A stretch of 64,000 nt of DNA from Lonicera japonica (taxonomy: Eukaryota > Streptophyta > Magnoliopsida > Dipsacales > Caprifoliaceae): the NCBI GenBank assembly GCA_021464415.1, contig CM038470.1, forward strand, positions 26,561,601 to 26,625,600. Direction: 5' to 3'. The position numbers were made by a program, and so were the translations under genes. Numbering within the stretch: position 1 is the stretch's first letter; every line of letters starts with the position of its first letter. The notes beneath the pieces are model-generated. The model was not told the origin of the DNA and made no database searches. It saw nothing but the letters and a program-made list of their open reading frames with translations. Shown here piece after piece: positions 20,921 through 32,676 of the stretch.

Positions 20921-23460
20921 TGTGAGAATCCGCAAATGCGACCCCCGGGTCTCAACCTCTAGTTTGGAAATCTGAAACATCGAAAAGGATTCCGTTGTTC
21001 CATTTACTTATATGTGTTGATAATTCATACTGGGTGTCCCTCTATCCTATTTCTAGATACAAGAGAGTTCATTCAAAGTCGCCAGTACGTTTTACGAAAA
21101 AATAGACAAAATAGTTATGTAAGAGGAAAGGCTACAGATAAGCCTTTCTTCACACGTTTATCTACGAAACTAGGATTTTATAGGGTTTGGGAACTATGTT
21201 ACGGATTGGGAAGGTGTTAAGCACCCGTTTCGCCCTTTCGGTCTTTAGTGGTCTTATATGTTTATTCTATGTTAGAAAACTTGGACGCTTTTACTGATAT
21301 TTTACTGCTTTCTGAAAATAATTCATGAAAACCTAATTTTGAAAAAAACGGGGAAAAGGACGAAAACCTTGTATTCCGTGGTCCGATGTTTTGGTTTTGT
21401 CGAAATCTGATTACTAGTGACAAAAGTTTATCTTATCTATTTTGAAATGAGAATGATTCAGTATTGTTTCCTCAAATAACAATATCAATTATCTTGTTAG
21501 GTTAATTTTAGAAAAGATCGGATCTTATCGGAATTAATTTGATATGGAATTGTATTCTTGAGGAGAGTGTATCAGATTCATGATAGTCTATATGGAAGAC
21601 AAAATATATCTGAATTTAATTCCTAACTAAACTTTATCTGTCCGAATTTTAAAAACTTGGTTTTAGCCAGATGATAAATGGTCTTACTTCTTATGGTTTT
21701 ACAAATGATTTTATCAAGTTGTTTTGTTTGAAAACGATAGAATATCAATAACTTAACAATAAATTTATCCAGCTAGAAAGTGCACAGAGCAACAGATAAA
21801 AAGAGTCTACAAAATAACTTAAATTTCGAGGATAATAGAAGTAAATGCTTCAGAAGATAACAAATACGTATATATAGCAAACTTAAATAAGATTTAAACA
21901 AATCATAATTACTAAATAAAGTACAATAAAACTAGTATGCATATATAGTATTTGATTACTAGAAAAGATTTTAGTTACCTTCCCGACGATATATATAAGA
22001 ATGAAAGAGAGAAAATATAATTTGGGCAGATAAGACCTCCGGCGGATATCAGCTTTTCTCTTTGAAATATTTTCAGCGGTCTGACTCTAGAAGGTGGCAC
22101 TCTGAGTGCCAAGATTAAATCCGAGACACTTGCAGAAATAAATGTTATCAAAGGTGCTTCCGAAGAAGGCTTAAATAATCAAAATGTAAGAGAGAAATAA
22201 GGATTTTCGATGTCAGAACCGTGTCCTTTGTAGTGGGGAATTGCTGCCTGGAACCCATGGGGGTGTTGGCCTATTTATAGTACTGGGAGTGATTGTCGAG
22301 CGACATATTGCAACAGTGGGATGATTGTCGCGCGACATATACATATGTCGTGCGACAAACGGCTGAAGTGATGGTTCTGATAGACTGATGTGTCAGAAAG
22401 TGGTTGGTCGGTGTTTGGGGGGATTGTCGCGCGACATGGCAAGGTTTGTCGTGTGATATATGCATTTGTCGTGCAACAAATTGTATTTGCATTGGGTTTG
22501 TCGCACGACAAACCCATCTAGCATGGTGCTCTAGTATGTGGGTGAGTTCCGAACTCGATGTGAATTCTATGGGAGTTTCTAATATAGAAAATAAACCTTT
22601 AATTAAAGTTAAACAAGTAATAAACTCAATTAAAACAATAAACAAGTATGCATATAATAAATTCAATTAAAATAAAGGGTCAGATGATAGTGGAAGTAAA
22701 TACTTTCGGTTTATGTTGGCCAAAGCAAGCCAACTCCTTATTCACTTATAATACTTCCGAGAAAATAAACAAGTACGTATATATAATAAACTTTAATTAA
22801 AAAAGTCTACAGATAATAAACTTAATTAAAATAAAGACATATATAATAAACTTAAAACAAGTACGCATATAATAAGCTTAATTAAAATAAGACAAGCATG
22901 CATATCATAAACTAAAATCAAATAAGTATATATAATAAACTTAATTAAAATAAGACAAGTATGCATATAATAAACTTAAATAAAAGAAATGGTCAAAAGA
23001 TTACCTTCCCGACGATAATATAAATACAAGAGAAGCGGACAGACCTCCAGCGTTGGCAAAGACTGACACTCCGGGTATAAACTTTATACTGAAAAAATTC
23101 TTATTTTCTAAGAACCTAATAAAATTGACTAGAGCATAATTCTCGACATCTCTAATAAAAGAGTAAGAAAATCTTATACTAATGAGAATTATGGGTTCAA
23201 TGGCTAAAAAAGCTCTTACATGATTCTTCTCATTTTGCTCTTCTTAAAACACAAGCCTTAGACCCTTATTTATAAGGAAACTCAAGGCCTTACTTTTCAC
23301 TCCCATCCAATGTGGGACAAAAGTGGGCAAAAACAGGAAAAAGGCAAAATAAGCCTAAAAAAGACCAAACTACCAAAATCAAAAATTAAGCTCAAAAATG
23401 GAGAATAACTTAGTAAATAAATAAAGGTTCTTGTGGGGGTTGCAAATTGGGGTGTCTACA
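20921..23460 (-). mobile_element. Ogre-like solo LTR, 2,540 bp, minus strand (copy A only)
   Basis: The plus strand starts TGTGAGAATCC and ends GGGGTGTCTACA. Reversed, this is the TGTAGACACCCC...GATTCTCACA terminus of the Ogre-like LTRs at 43,478 and 54,841. The target duplication ATTAT is perfect (20,916-20,920 and 23,461-23,465). It contains the palindrome cluster, a TATA box and the 65-bp motif of the family. It sits inside the LTR of the gypsy fragment. Confidence 0.95.
22271..22510 (-). promoter_or_regulatory. LTR promoter: TATA plus seven TGTCGCRCGACA-type palindromes
   Basis: The TATA box TATAAATAG reads on the minus strand at 22,271-22,279. Palindromes or close variants start at 22,294, 22,326, 22,346, 22,425, 22,447, 22,467 and 22,499, so the nearest is 15 bp upstream of the TATA in LTR orientation. 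TGTCGAGCGACA, TGTCGCGCGACA and TGTCGCACGACA are exact or near-exact two-fold palindromes. They are candidate binding sites for a dimeric factor. Confidence 0.7.
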
Positions 23461-23603
23461 ATTATTATTTTTATTTTAAGTAATTTTGGAGACTAGTCCT
23501 TAATTAATTAGGGTTTTTTTTTTTTTTTTTTTTGTTTCGGGATTTCCTTGTTGAATTGGATTCTTATTACCTAAGTTTTCTACACCTTATTTAAAGAAGG
23601 TGA
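23461..23603 (+). mobile_element. Continuation of the gypsy LTR fragment (copy A)
   Basis: Matches 61,835-61,936 in copy B and 24,920-25,045 at the right-hand LTR (GGAGACTAGTCCTTAATTAA, CACCTTATTTAAAGA). It ends abruptly inside the LTR, where integrase codons begin. A poly-T run lies at 23,515-23,534. Confidence 0.7.
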
Positions 23604-24669
23604 ACCTTGTGCAACCACATGGTTTATATACACCATTACCTATTCCTAGTAAACCTTGGATAGATAATTCTATGTAGTTTTGGGTTTACCTAGGTCTAAG
23701 AATGGTAGAGATTCGATTTTTGTGGTTGTAAACAGATTTTCTAAAATGGCTCATTTTATTCCATGTCACAAAACCGATGATACTTCGTATGTTGCTGATT
23801 TGTATTTTAAAGTAATTGTGAGATTGCATGGTATGCATAAGACCATTGTTTCAGATAAAGATGCCAAGTTCTTAAACTACTTTTGGAAAATCTTGTGGTA
23901 TAAGTTATGAACTAAGCTATTATTTTCTACTACTTATTACCCACAGTCTGATGGTCAAATGGAGGTTGTGAATAAAACTTTATTTACTTTGTTAAGGGCT
24001 ATCATTAAAAAGAATATTAGAATATGGGAGGAATGTTTACCGCATGTTGAGTTTGCTTATAATCACACTGTTCATTTTGCTACTCAATTTTTACCTTTTA
24101 AAATTGTGTATGAATTTAATCATTTGACTCTATTAGATTTATATCCATTGCCTTATTCTCAATATACTAATCTTGATGGAAAGAAAAAGGCTGAGTTTAT
24201 TAAACAGATTCATGAGAAAGTAAGGCTCAACATTAAAAGAAAGACATAGCAATATGCAAAACAAGTGAATAAAGGTCATCAAAAGCTACATTTTAAACGT
24301 GAAGATAGGGTATTGCTGCACATGAGAAAATAACGATTTTCGGAGTAGCGTCATTCTAAGCTACTTCCTAGAGGAGATGAACCTTTCTCAAGTTCTTGAG
24401 CACGTTAATGATAATGCTTATAAGCTTGATTTACCAGGCCAGTATAATGTTAATGTTATTTTTAACGTTACTAACTTAAGTCCATTTGATGTAGGTGACG
24501 ATTTGAGGGCAAATCATTTTCAAAAGGAAAGGAATGATGGAGACAACGCTGTTGTGTGCAATGAAGACAATTCAAAGGCTATTCAAGTTCTAACAGGCCC
24601 AATTACAAGCTCATGGACTAAGAAATTAAAGGCATCACTTAATGGATTAATTCAAGAAATTTGGGCTTA
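23604..24669 (+). pseudogene. Ty3/gypsy integrase and pol C-terminus, broken (copy A)
   Basis: Segments read [27 protein letters not shown], then [44 protein letters not shown] and LDLPGQYNVNVIFNVTNLSPFD. This is the integrase core through the GPF/Y-like end of a chromovirus-type gypsy pol, ending TKKLKASLNGLIQEIWA. The second catalytic Asp (VSDKD) and the Glu (QMEVVN) remain. Stops lie near 23,908, 24,249 and 24,332, and a frame break removes the first catalytic region. No zinc finger, RT or chromodomain is present. Confidence 0.88.
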
Positions 24670-24828
24670 AGAAGAAACTTTAATTAAGCCCACTGAAGGG
24701 GAAAAACATTTAGCACAAAGTGAAGGTTGGATTACAGTTATTCAAGTCTAAATTGTGTGAGAAGATCATGTGTATGTAGCCCAAAATTGTGGAGTCAAGT
24801 CCACACATTTTCAGCATTAATTATTTTG

Positions 24829-24918
<90 letters not shown>

Positions 24919-25328
24919 TCTTTTAAGTAATTAATTAGGAGACTAGTCCTTATTTAATTAGGATTTGTTTTTGTTTCAAGGTTTCCTTGTTGGATTGGAT
25001 TCTTGTTACCTACATTTTGTACACCTTATTTAAAGAGGGTGAATGTTGTGTATTTTTCAGACTTTAATCATTAATAATATTGAGTGAAATTAATCCTCTT
25101 TGGTTCTTCACGAACTACTTGAGCTTATCGATTTGTCCGTGGTATTCATCTGATTTATCAGTCGTTATTCTGCACTCGGTTGTGGCGTCTTCGATTTTCA
25201 CCGAATTTGATTGTAGAAACAGTCTAAGTTCATTAATTTTCTACAGTTTACGTATGTATCTATGTTGAGGTTCATATAACTAATTCCTTGTATTTGCAGG
25301 TTTCGTGTGCTATCACCGTGGGTCGTAT
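24670..25328 (+). mobile_element. Ty3/gypsy 3' LTR region (copy A)
   Basis: Follows the pol stop. It contains the AAATTGTGGAGTCAAGTCCA word, a long (TTA)n tract and CACCTTATTTAAAGAGGGTG (TATA-like TATTTAAAG), and ends near GGGTCGTATCA at 25,328. The start is not certain; the LTR probably begins between 24,700 and 24,770. Confidence 0.7.
24831..24918. repeat. (TTA)n microsatellite in the gypsy LTR
   Basis: About 29 uninterrupted TTA triplets. The equivalent tract in copy B at 61,738-61,828 starts with TTG triplets, so the microsatellite sits at a fixed LTR position and has drifted. Confidence 0.97.
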
Positions 25329-25500
25329 CACTAACTTCGATAAATTGGCCCTAATTTTAATTAGACTTAGTTTAAAGAAATATTGTAGAATGTTATTGTA
25401 ATCAATGTTCTTTGAATTGTATGAAAGACTACTAGTATTTTGTTTCCATTAAAATATTTTCCCTAATTTTAACTTTTTTGTCTTATTTTAACTAGTTCAA

Positions 25501-25532
<32 letters not shown>

Positions 25533-26065
25533 AAACTTTAAAATACCCCCTTTCTTAGTCTGAGTCTTGGCTTCACCACTAATTAAAATTATGGGGTGTC
25601 ACATGCTATGCACATGCATGCAATATATATGCTATTTGTAAATATTTATATGACCCGACGCCAATTTTATTAGATCTCATATGCAAAATTTTGTTGATCT
25701 TATAATATAATTAATATGATTAAGTTAAAGTTTGGAAAGATGATCTCCCATATTCGGTAAACTTTATACATAATACTTTGTTTTCCATTTTCCCTAGACA
25801 TATTGCACGTGTTGTGCATGTGCACGTAACTCTTTTTAGAAATATACAAATTGCTGCCCAACTTCCTTTACTAAGCTGTCTAGGAAAGAAGTATAGGAGC
25901 ATGTGTTTATGACATACTGTATTTCCCTAGAAACCCTTTTTTTGCTGAAGTTTATGTTTGATGATATAAGCATGACAGATTAGCAAATTCAAAGCAGATT
26001 ATTACTTGGTCAAAAGCAAAAGTATATGCATTGAAAAGTATAAAAAGGTTTACACAATGGAAGAG
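25329..26065. other. Spacer between the two duplicated copies
   Basis: Holds (TA)n at 25,501-25,526 and, at 25,620-25,940, a diverged third copy of the block at 19,490-19,840. Just after the gypsy LTR, ATAAATTGGCCCTAATTTTA resembles sequence before the left gypsy fragment (about 20,588 and 61,266). No gene is seen. Confidence 0.6.
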
Positions 26066-26066
26066 C

Positions 26067-27130
26067 ATCTCCAATCTAACTATAAATTGGATATAAATAG
26101 AGTGTCTTATAGGATACATAGATAATGAGGTAAAAAAATATTTCCAATACAAATATAGATAATTGTCATAAAGATGACGTGGCAAAAATAAAAAAAGACA
26201 GTGTGACGGTGACCCTAGCTAGCTCTACATCTAGAAAGTCTTCTAGATAATGTCTATTCGGTACATCATCATTTTTAATTTCATATTTTATTTTTTGAAC
26301 TTTAAAATATTTTTACTTTTATTTTATAATTCTATTTTTAATAAAAAAAATTTAAAAAAATATGCGCTAAGATTTATCAAACAAGATCCACATTCTTTAT
26401 AATTTTTTTGATTAATAATGTCAATTACAAATTTATTAACAAAAATATTTTTTTTAGAACTTGATTATAAAAAAATGTTTTCAGTGCTACATAAAGTTAA
26501 ACTTTATCTTTAAATATATTTGCATCTACAAATTATTAGTATATCTAATCTACGTTAATATTGAAAATATAGCCCAATAATAATAATAATATTGTGGAAA
26601 GGTCCATTTATAATTAAAGAAAAAGCTGAACTTGTGGCCACGGGCCCTGTGTACTTGCACCCGTCCTCCACGTGCACATATATGACGCAAGCTGGCTACG
26701 TCAGTGGGATCCTCATTACGTGTTGGCTGATGGACACTTCTTCTTAACGCACTCGTCAGATTATAATGTCTCCTTTACCCGGCACTAAATTAATGTTGGA
26801 TGAATAAATTAAAAGGGTAAAGATAATAAATTAGGTGGGGAACAAAATCGTAACCCTCGGATCAAATCAAGTATTTTGGCCGTTGTTGTTGACTTCACCA
26901 TGCCTAATATTTGTACAATACTTATATAAAAAAAATGTTCCGATACTATAGTATTCTTTACAAATTTCTTCCAACCATCAAAGGGTATAACGGGATGTTA
27001 AGAAATAGAAGAATTTTACATTAAAAAATAAAAAAAAAAAAACATGTGACTAAATAGTAAGTGATTCATTTTCAATATTACCAAAATCTTTTGAATTAAA
27101 AACACAACATCTAGTTATAAATGGTTAAAT
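26067..27130. repeat. AT-rich block of copy B
   Basis: Counterpart of 804-1,580. It contains about 280 additional bases (26,700-26,980). No coding sequence is recognised. Confidence 0.65.
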
Positions 27131-27245
27131 CGGAGACAACATCAGTAATGATAGAAACTTGTATACCTATTACCACATCCGTCGAAGAATACATCCCCCG
27201 TCTAAGAATGGGAAACTTGTATAACCACTGCCCCTTTTACGCTGG

Positions 27246-27680
27246 GAAATGATAAGTCTATATAATGGGCGACTTAATGGTAATGGGACAAAAGTCTATA
27301 ATGGTAATAAGACAAAAGTCTATAATGGGACTTTTGGTAATGAGACAAAAGTCTATAATGGGACAAAAGTCTATAATGGTAATGAGACAAAAGTCTATAA
27401 TGGGACAGGACAAAAGAGACAAAAGTCTATAATGGGACAGGACAAAAGTCTATATAATGGGATGCAAAAATATATAGGCCCCTTTATATCGACATATATA
27501 TGTGTGTGTCACATCTATAAAATATATATACGTCTATATAATGGGACATGCAAATATATATATATATATATATATACACGTCTATATAAGGGGACAAAAG
27601 TCTATAATGGATGCAAAAATATATAGGACAGGACAAAAGTCTATATAATGGGATGCAAAAATATATAGACCACTCTATAT
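27246..27680 (+). repeat. Minisatellite built on an 18-bp unit
   Basis: Repeated TATAATGGGACAAAAGTC units with variants, interrupted by TA-rich tracts, at about 27,255-27,450 and again at 27,535-27,670. One frame stays open (KVYNGT repeats, 27,249-27,626) only because the unit is a multiple of three. It is absent from copy A. Confidence 0.92.
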
Positions 27681-27689
27681 CTATATATT

Positions 27690-29220
27690 AGAGTATGCTC
27701 GTGCTGATAACACTACGGTCTAATTTGTGTAACAGCTACATACCGAAACATAAATATAAAAATAAATCTTTATTATACAAAAAATGACACCCAACCTTGT
27801 CACCGTCACGGAGAGAAATTGATAATTATATTCTCCATCCTTAAAACAATATACACCATATAATTGACACCTAAAATTATCGATATTTTCATCAAATTTA
27901 AAGTGCACCTAACAAATTTAATAAATTAAGTTGTATCATAAAAATTGGTTGTAAAACTTTTTAGATTTAACTTTCGAAGTAATTTATTTCTTATCTACTA
28001 AAGATAACTTTAGTTTTTTTTTTTATATATAGAACAAAAGCAAAGTTAACTTAATAAATTTTTTACAAACAAAATTATGAAAAAGTTTAAATAACCAATA
28101 TTTTCATTTAAAAGTATTAGATGGACGATATAGTTTATAGGAAATATATATATATGACCGTTCCTATTTGGTCCAAATTAAATCAAAATACCATATTTTT
28201 TGCAATACAAATATCTTCAATTTCGTCAGTAAAAAGTATAAAACTTTAATAATCTAACAAAATAACATTTTTTTAAAAAAAAATAATACTTTTGTTTTTT
28301 TTTATTATTTTAGATAATACCATTTTTTTTAAAAAGGAACACAATAATGATAGTTTGTGAATTATTGTCTTTTAAGAAATGTATTAAATTTGACATTTAA
28401 TGCTGGTTATATCTAATAACAAAATCATAATGGGTGGTATTATTATCAAAATTATACTGTACTCTGGCGAAGACATAATTAATTTAATAATAAGAGAAAA
28501 TGTAAAGCTAGATAATGGATAAGTGTTGTTGTGAGGTATATTTATTACACCTCAAAAGAAAAAAAAACTTTTAATTGAAAATTTAACTTTTAATTTAAAA
28601 AACTTTTAAAAAAAACTTTTAATTTAAATTTAAAGTCACCAAAATGTTAACTTATATAGGTAAAAAAATTATTTTTTATACATAATTTTATAATAATAAT
28701 AAATCTTATTTTATAGGTATTCATGAGTATGTTTCAAATATATATTTTTTATTAAAAATATATACTTTGATAAAAAGTTATTATATTTTTAAGTTTACAG
28801 AAAAAAGGAGAGAAAAATTGGGTTTGTTTTGATTATGTGTGGGTGGAGTACATTAGTGGGTGTAGTACTTTAATCTAAAGGTACAAAGTGAGTAGAAATA
28901 AACAAATCTAAGGTGGAGAATGCTTCTTGGTTATAAACCACATCCTAGGGTCTAAATGTGTGTAAAAATAAATAAATTCATCAAACTAAATCTAAACTTC
29001 TAGTTAGGTAGAATTTCAAAAACTCTTTAATAAAAAAAAAACCTTTTTTTATTATATAGATATATATGTGTCACATCTGTAAAATATATATACGTTTATA
29101 TAATGGGAAACTAATGGGAAACTTGTATACCCATTGTCACATCTATATATATGCAAAAATATATAGAATGAATTAATATATATGTAGGTCAGTGGGATCC
29201 ACTCTTTGACCTTATTCCCC
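27690..29220. other. AT-rich sequence specific to copy B, no gene seen
   Basis: No counterpart in copy A. About 100 bp at 28,690-28,790 resembles the cores of the Tourist-like MITEs at 4,259 and 5,702, so a related decayed MITE is probable at about 28,530-29,030. The stretch 29,050-29,165 repeats words from 27,490-27,550. Confidence 0.5.
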
Positions 29221-29225
29221 CGTTT

Positions 29226-30558
29226 CTCTATAAATATACATCCCGTCTACCAAAGAAAATATGCAACTCGCAAGTAGAGGTAAATGTCACTATTTCATCC
29301 TTTGGAACCCTAATTTGTAAATGTCATTATTTCAGAGCTTCCTTTGGTAGTCGTTTAGCCAGGTACTCATTTGTGCTGTTACTTCATCCCTTGACAATAA
29401 TTACCTGATAAATTATGCATTCTGATTCAATACAATATGCTATGATTACATTTCTTCAATGAGAAATAAATGGAAGCTCTTTCTTGTAAATTGAAATCTC
29501 TATCCGTTTTCTTATTGAGTTGTTCAGATTAGTATATGAATATTTTATTCTGAGTTTACTCTCGATGCATGGTTTATGTGATTCCAATTTTCACACTGGT
29601 TCAGTGCCGAAGGTTGGTAGCATTGGACAAATTACTCTGGTTAGGCTAGCCATGTACCACATGCATCAACTTTTTTTCTAACTTCTTACTCAAATAAATT
29701 GTTTTTCTTAACATTTTTCTTGTTATCAAATAAAGCCTTAAAGAGAGAAAAATGTTTTGAAGTATTTCATCGATGATTGCTGGACCTTTGACCATGGGTA
29801 ATTTTGAAGCGATAGTTTGTGACGCTTAACAACCATTCATTAGTCGACAAGAAAATAAAGATGATTAGTAATAATAAAATTGACCTGGAAATTTAATAGT
29901 GTATTTTTACTGTAGACAAACATTGAAAGGTGTCTTTATAGGCAAAGGAAACTCTTCAATGTATTGAGGTGAAGAAAAGGTATTATTTAGTTGTGGATTA
30001 ATGTTTTTTGTCTGTATTGTAAGTAAAGACTTCTGAGATACTATTAATTATTTTTCAAATTTTGACACAAACGAACTACTAAATATATATAGAAAAAAAA
30101 TACAATTGATTTTGACTATTTCTAACCAAATAAACAAGCTAGCACAAAACACTTTGGGCTTGTTCTATAAAAAATAAAAAAATGATTGAAAAAAATATTA
30201 AATTTATGAAAAATTGAAAAGAGAGATGTATTCTCAATCGTTCCGTCTTTTTTATGATTTTTTTTGACCTGTCACCCAAAAAGTTAAATAGTTAATCAAA
30301 AAGATTATGGAAGATCATCTAACCAATTCAATCCACTTATTTTAACTTTTAGTACAAATTATTAATGTTTTAAAAAAAAAAAAAAAAATTTCGAACGCAC
30401 CATTCATTTCATTTGCATTCTTTCAATCTTGAGCAAAGTTTCCACTCTATATAGTTAGTGGCAGTCCTTTTCAAATTTACTTCAAAAGTGATGTCTCTCT
30501 CTCTACACAATGTCAAACATACACACATATTAACTCAGTTTTATCTATTTTCATCAGG
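29226..30558 (+). promoter_or_regulatory. Candidate promoter and leader intron of the copy B gene
   Basis: TATA box TCTATAAATA at 29,226-29,235. A possible exon end GCCAG|GTACTC lies near 29,361, and the matching acceptor TTTTCATCAG ends about 13 bases before the ATG. The same splice sites are kept in copy A, but the TATA regions of the two copies are unrelated. Confidence 0.42.
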
Positions 30559-30570
30559 TTAACTAATCTG

Positions 30571-31262
30571 ATGTCGTCTCACCCACATCTATGGAGACGC
30601 TTCTCGGCCCAACTGAATGCCGCCTTCAACAGCATGAGGAATTATTTCATACAAGAACAGCGTACACAGGTTTCACACGATGCCAACTACGCTTTCATTG
30701 TTTCTTCACTCCTCCAGTTCTTGCAACTCGTGCCAGATACGCCGTTCAATACGCACCCACGAACCATAAAGGTTGCCATTACGAGTCTACTCTTGTACGG
30801 GTTGGCCCACGAAGCTCAGCTGAGGTTCCCGTGGGCCCGTCTCCCGCCCAGTTATGCTAGCATTGCTGGCCAAGCTATGAGGTTAGTAAGGTCCGTGTCT
30901 GTTGTGCTAATTGTACTAACATTATCTGTGAATTCTACGAGTATATGTGAATTACAAGTTGGCCCGCGATGCTTGGGTGAGGTTTCTGTGGTCCCTCCCC
31001 CAGTTAGCTAATGTTTTTGGTTGTCAGGTTCATTGGGTCCGTTTCGGTGGCGTCTCTAGCCTCAATTTTTGTCCCAGACTCGGCTCAGCCAGTGTTGTAT
31101 CTGATCTACGTGTTGCCTTCTGCGGCTGTATTTTTCCAATGGTTCAAGAGGAGATTGATGGATGTGGTTCAAGAATCGGACAACTGGATTGGACTCTTGA
31201 GGCAAATGATCAGGTCATGGAGGGTTCAAGGTGACAGATATACACTTCCACGATATATTTAA
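30571..31262 (+). CDS. Uncharacterised plant membrane-type protein, two exons (copy B)
   Basis: Exon 1 is 30,571-30,881. The intron is 30,882-31,027 (146 bp, GTTAGT...TTGTCAG). Exon 2 is 31,028-31,262, giving 181 residues. It is the paralogue of the gene at 3,244. Exon 1 differs at four bases (H30Q, M51L, V96A and one silent). Exon 2 has a different tail, ending GDRYTLPRYI, with a one-codon insertion and extra residues. Four hydrophobic stretches and a WFKRRL motif are kept. No family is recognised and no function is assigned. Both frames and splice sites are intact, so it may be expressed. Confidence 0.72.
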
Positions 31263-32668
31263 AATAAAGTACTGTGCAGAATGATCAGGTCGCAGATGGT
31301 TGAAAGTAGATATACACTTACACGATATATGTGCAGAATGATCTAGTAAAAGGAATTAGTCTCTGTTTTGTAGTTTTATCCGATATGTCCACTCAGAAAG
31401 ATGTACTAGGATTGTGACTAATTGTTGTCACACAATTGTTTTGTAAATTGCATGTATTAGTGATTATGAAAATTATACTCTAAGGAATTATTTCATAATA
31501 TGCCCCAAACTAGTTCATGTTTTACTTTCACAATTTTTTAATGATACACTAGTAGAGATATCTACCTCTTGGTGTTCTCTCAACATTTTCACTTATTACT
31601 CCCTCGATCTTGCATTAAGAATTTATAATGATTTTATATATCACTTACAAGAATTTAAAATTTTCAACAAAATCACCTATTAAAGCAGGTCACTTGTTTA
31701 CTTTCATAAAATTTAATCAATCGATTAGTTCCTAAACCAAACGAAACTCTTAATTGAAAACGAATATATTATTCTAAAAGTCGTATAACTAATAAATTAA
31801 GGAAGGAGAAACACTCGATCTGCAATTGCTAGAACCGGGAGCTCCAAATTTTGGGTGAGGGTCTTAACCACTAGGACACAGCTACTCGCTCATTTCTTCA
31901 CTAGTATATGTAGGCCACTTATTCCCTAAACAATTATGCCTTTGCCATTGTTAAAAATTGTAAAATATATTTCAAAGTTTTCATCATTTAATCACCATTT
32001 GCTCTTATTTGGTTAACATATGGAAATACCATATTTTCGAACAATGCACTGATTTCCATTGGATTGAATTTAATTAGAGTAAATTCCCTAAACGAATATA
32101 CCAGGGTTGGTCAATGGATTTTCAATAATTGTCCATTTCGAATCAAACATTTTGAGTCTAGTTTTATTGCGTATCCACCAGTGTTTGCCCCGCTCGAGTT
32201 GGTTAGCTGTCAAAGTGCGTTGCTGAGTTTTTCGTCTTGTTCGAGTTGTTCGCCGATGATATAAAGCACGCCTACAGTTTTTCGATAATTGATCTTGATC
32301 TAAAAAAATATTTTCGATAATATTCTTATTTTTATTTTATTATATTTTTTGGATTTTGGTTTTAAAAATAAATTTTTTATTTCTTTTAAAGACATATTTT
32401 TATTGAGTATTATTTTGACATGTTTTGTATAAATATATATATCTTTAGCCTCAAATTTACTTTAGGGAAAGTTTAACTAATAATGCATAGAACATCAGTA
32501 ATAGAAAATAACTAACAAGAACTACGAATATGCTAAAATAAGGATTTCAATCATATATATTTCTTATTAGTTTCATGAAGAGATAAAATTTCAAAGTGAT
32601 TAGAAGAAATTGCCACTAAGAAATAACAGCATTATTACTAATAAATACTTAATGTAATTGAGATCGTA
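31263..32668. other. Intergenic stretch of copy B
   Basis: Colinear with 3,927-5,698 of copy A and without the MITE at 4,259. It contains the diverged tandem unit of the gene end (to about 31,345) and the SINE remnant annotated separately. No gene is seen. Confidence 0.6.
31803..31896 (-). mobile_element. tRNA-derived SINE remnant (copy B)
   Basis: The minus strand carries A-box-like TAGTGGTTAAGA and, 37 nt on, B-box-like GGTTCTAGCAATT, with CTCCC before it. It is closer to a tRNA promoter than copy A. 3' end and target duplications are not resolved. Confidence 0.5.
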
Positions 32669-32676
32669 CCTGATGA

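Larger units (their letters stand above)
801..24115 (+). repeat. Segmental duplication, copy A
   Basis: Direct-orientation copy of a unit repeated from 26,066 to the window end. Colinear anchors are 804/26,067; 2,010/29,340; the two-exon gene 3,244/30,571; copia pol 6,236/33,206; Athila-like LTR 7,349/34,324; copia LTR 14,436/39,659; non-LTR insertion 18,523/42,984; first exon 20,280/60,935; and integrase 23,604/61,937. By eye the non-coding parts differ at several percent of positions. Copy-specific transposons account for most length differences. The right limit of homology cannot be fixed because copy B leaves the window. Confidence 0.93.

Noticed and set aside
22271..22670. Overlapping frames on both strands rich in CRATN/DKP words (131 and 88 codons)
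   Set aside because: They arise from the TGTCGCRCGACA palindromes inside the Ogre-like solo LTR.
27249..27626. 125-codon plus-strand frame (KVYNGT/NETKVYNG repeats)
   Set aside because: Entirely explained by the 18-bp minisatellite; no domain, no counterpart in copy A.
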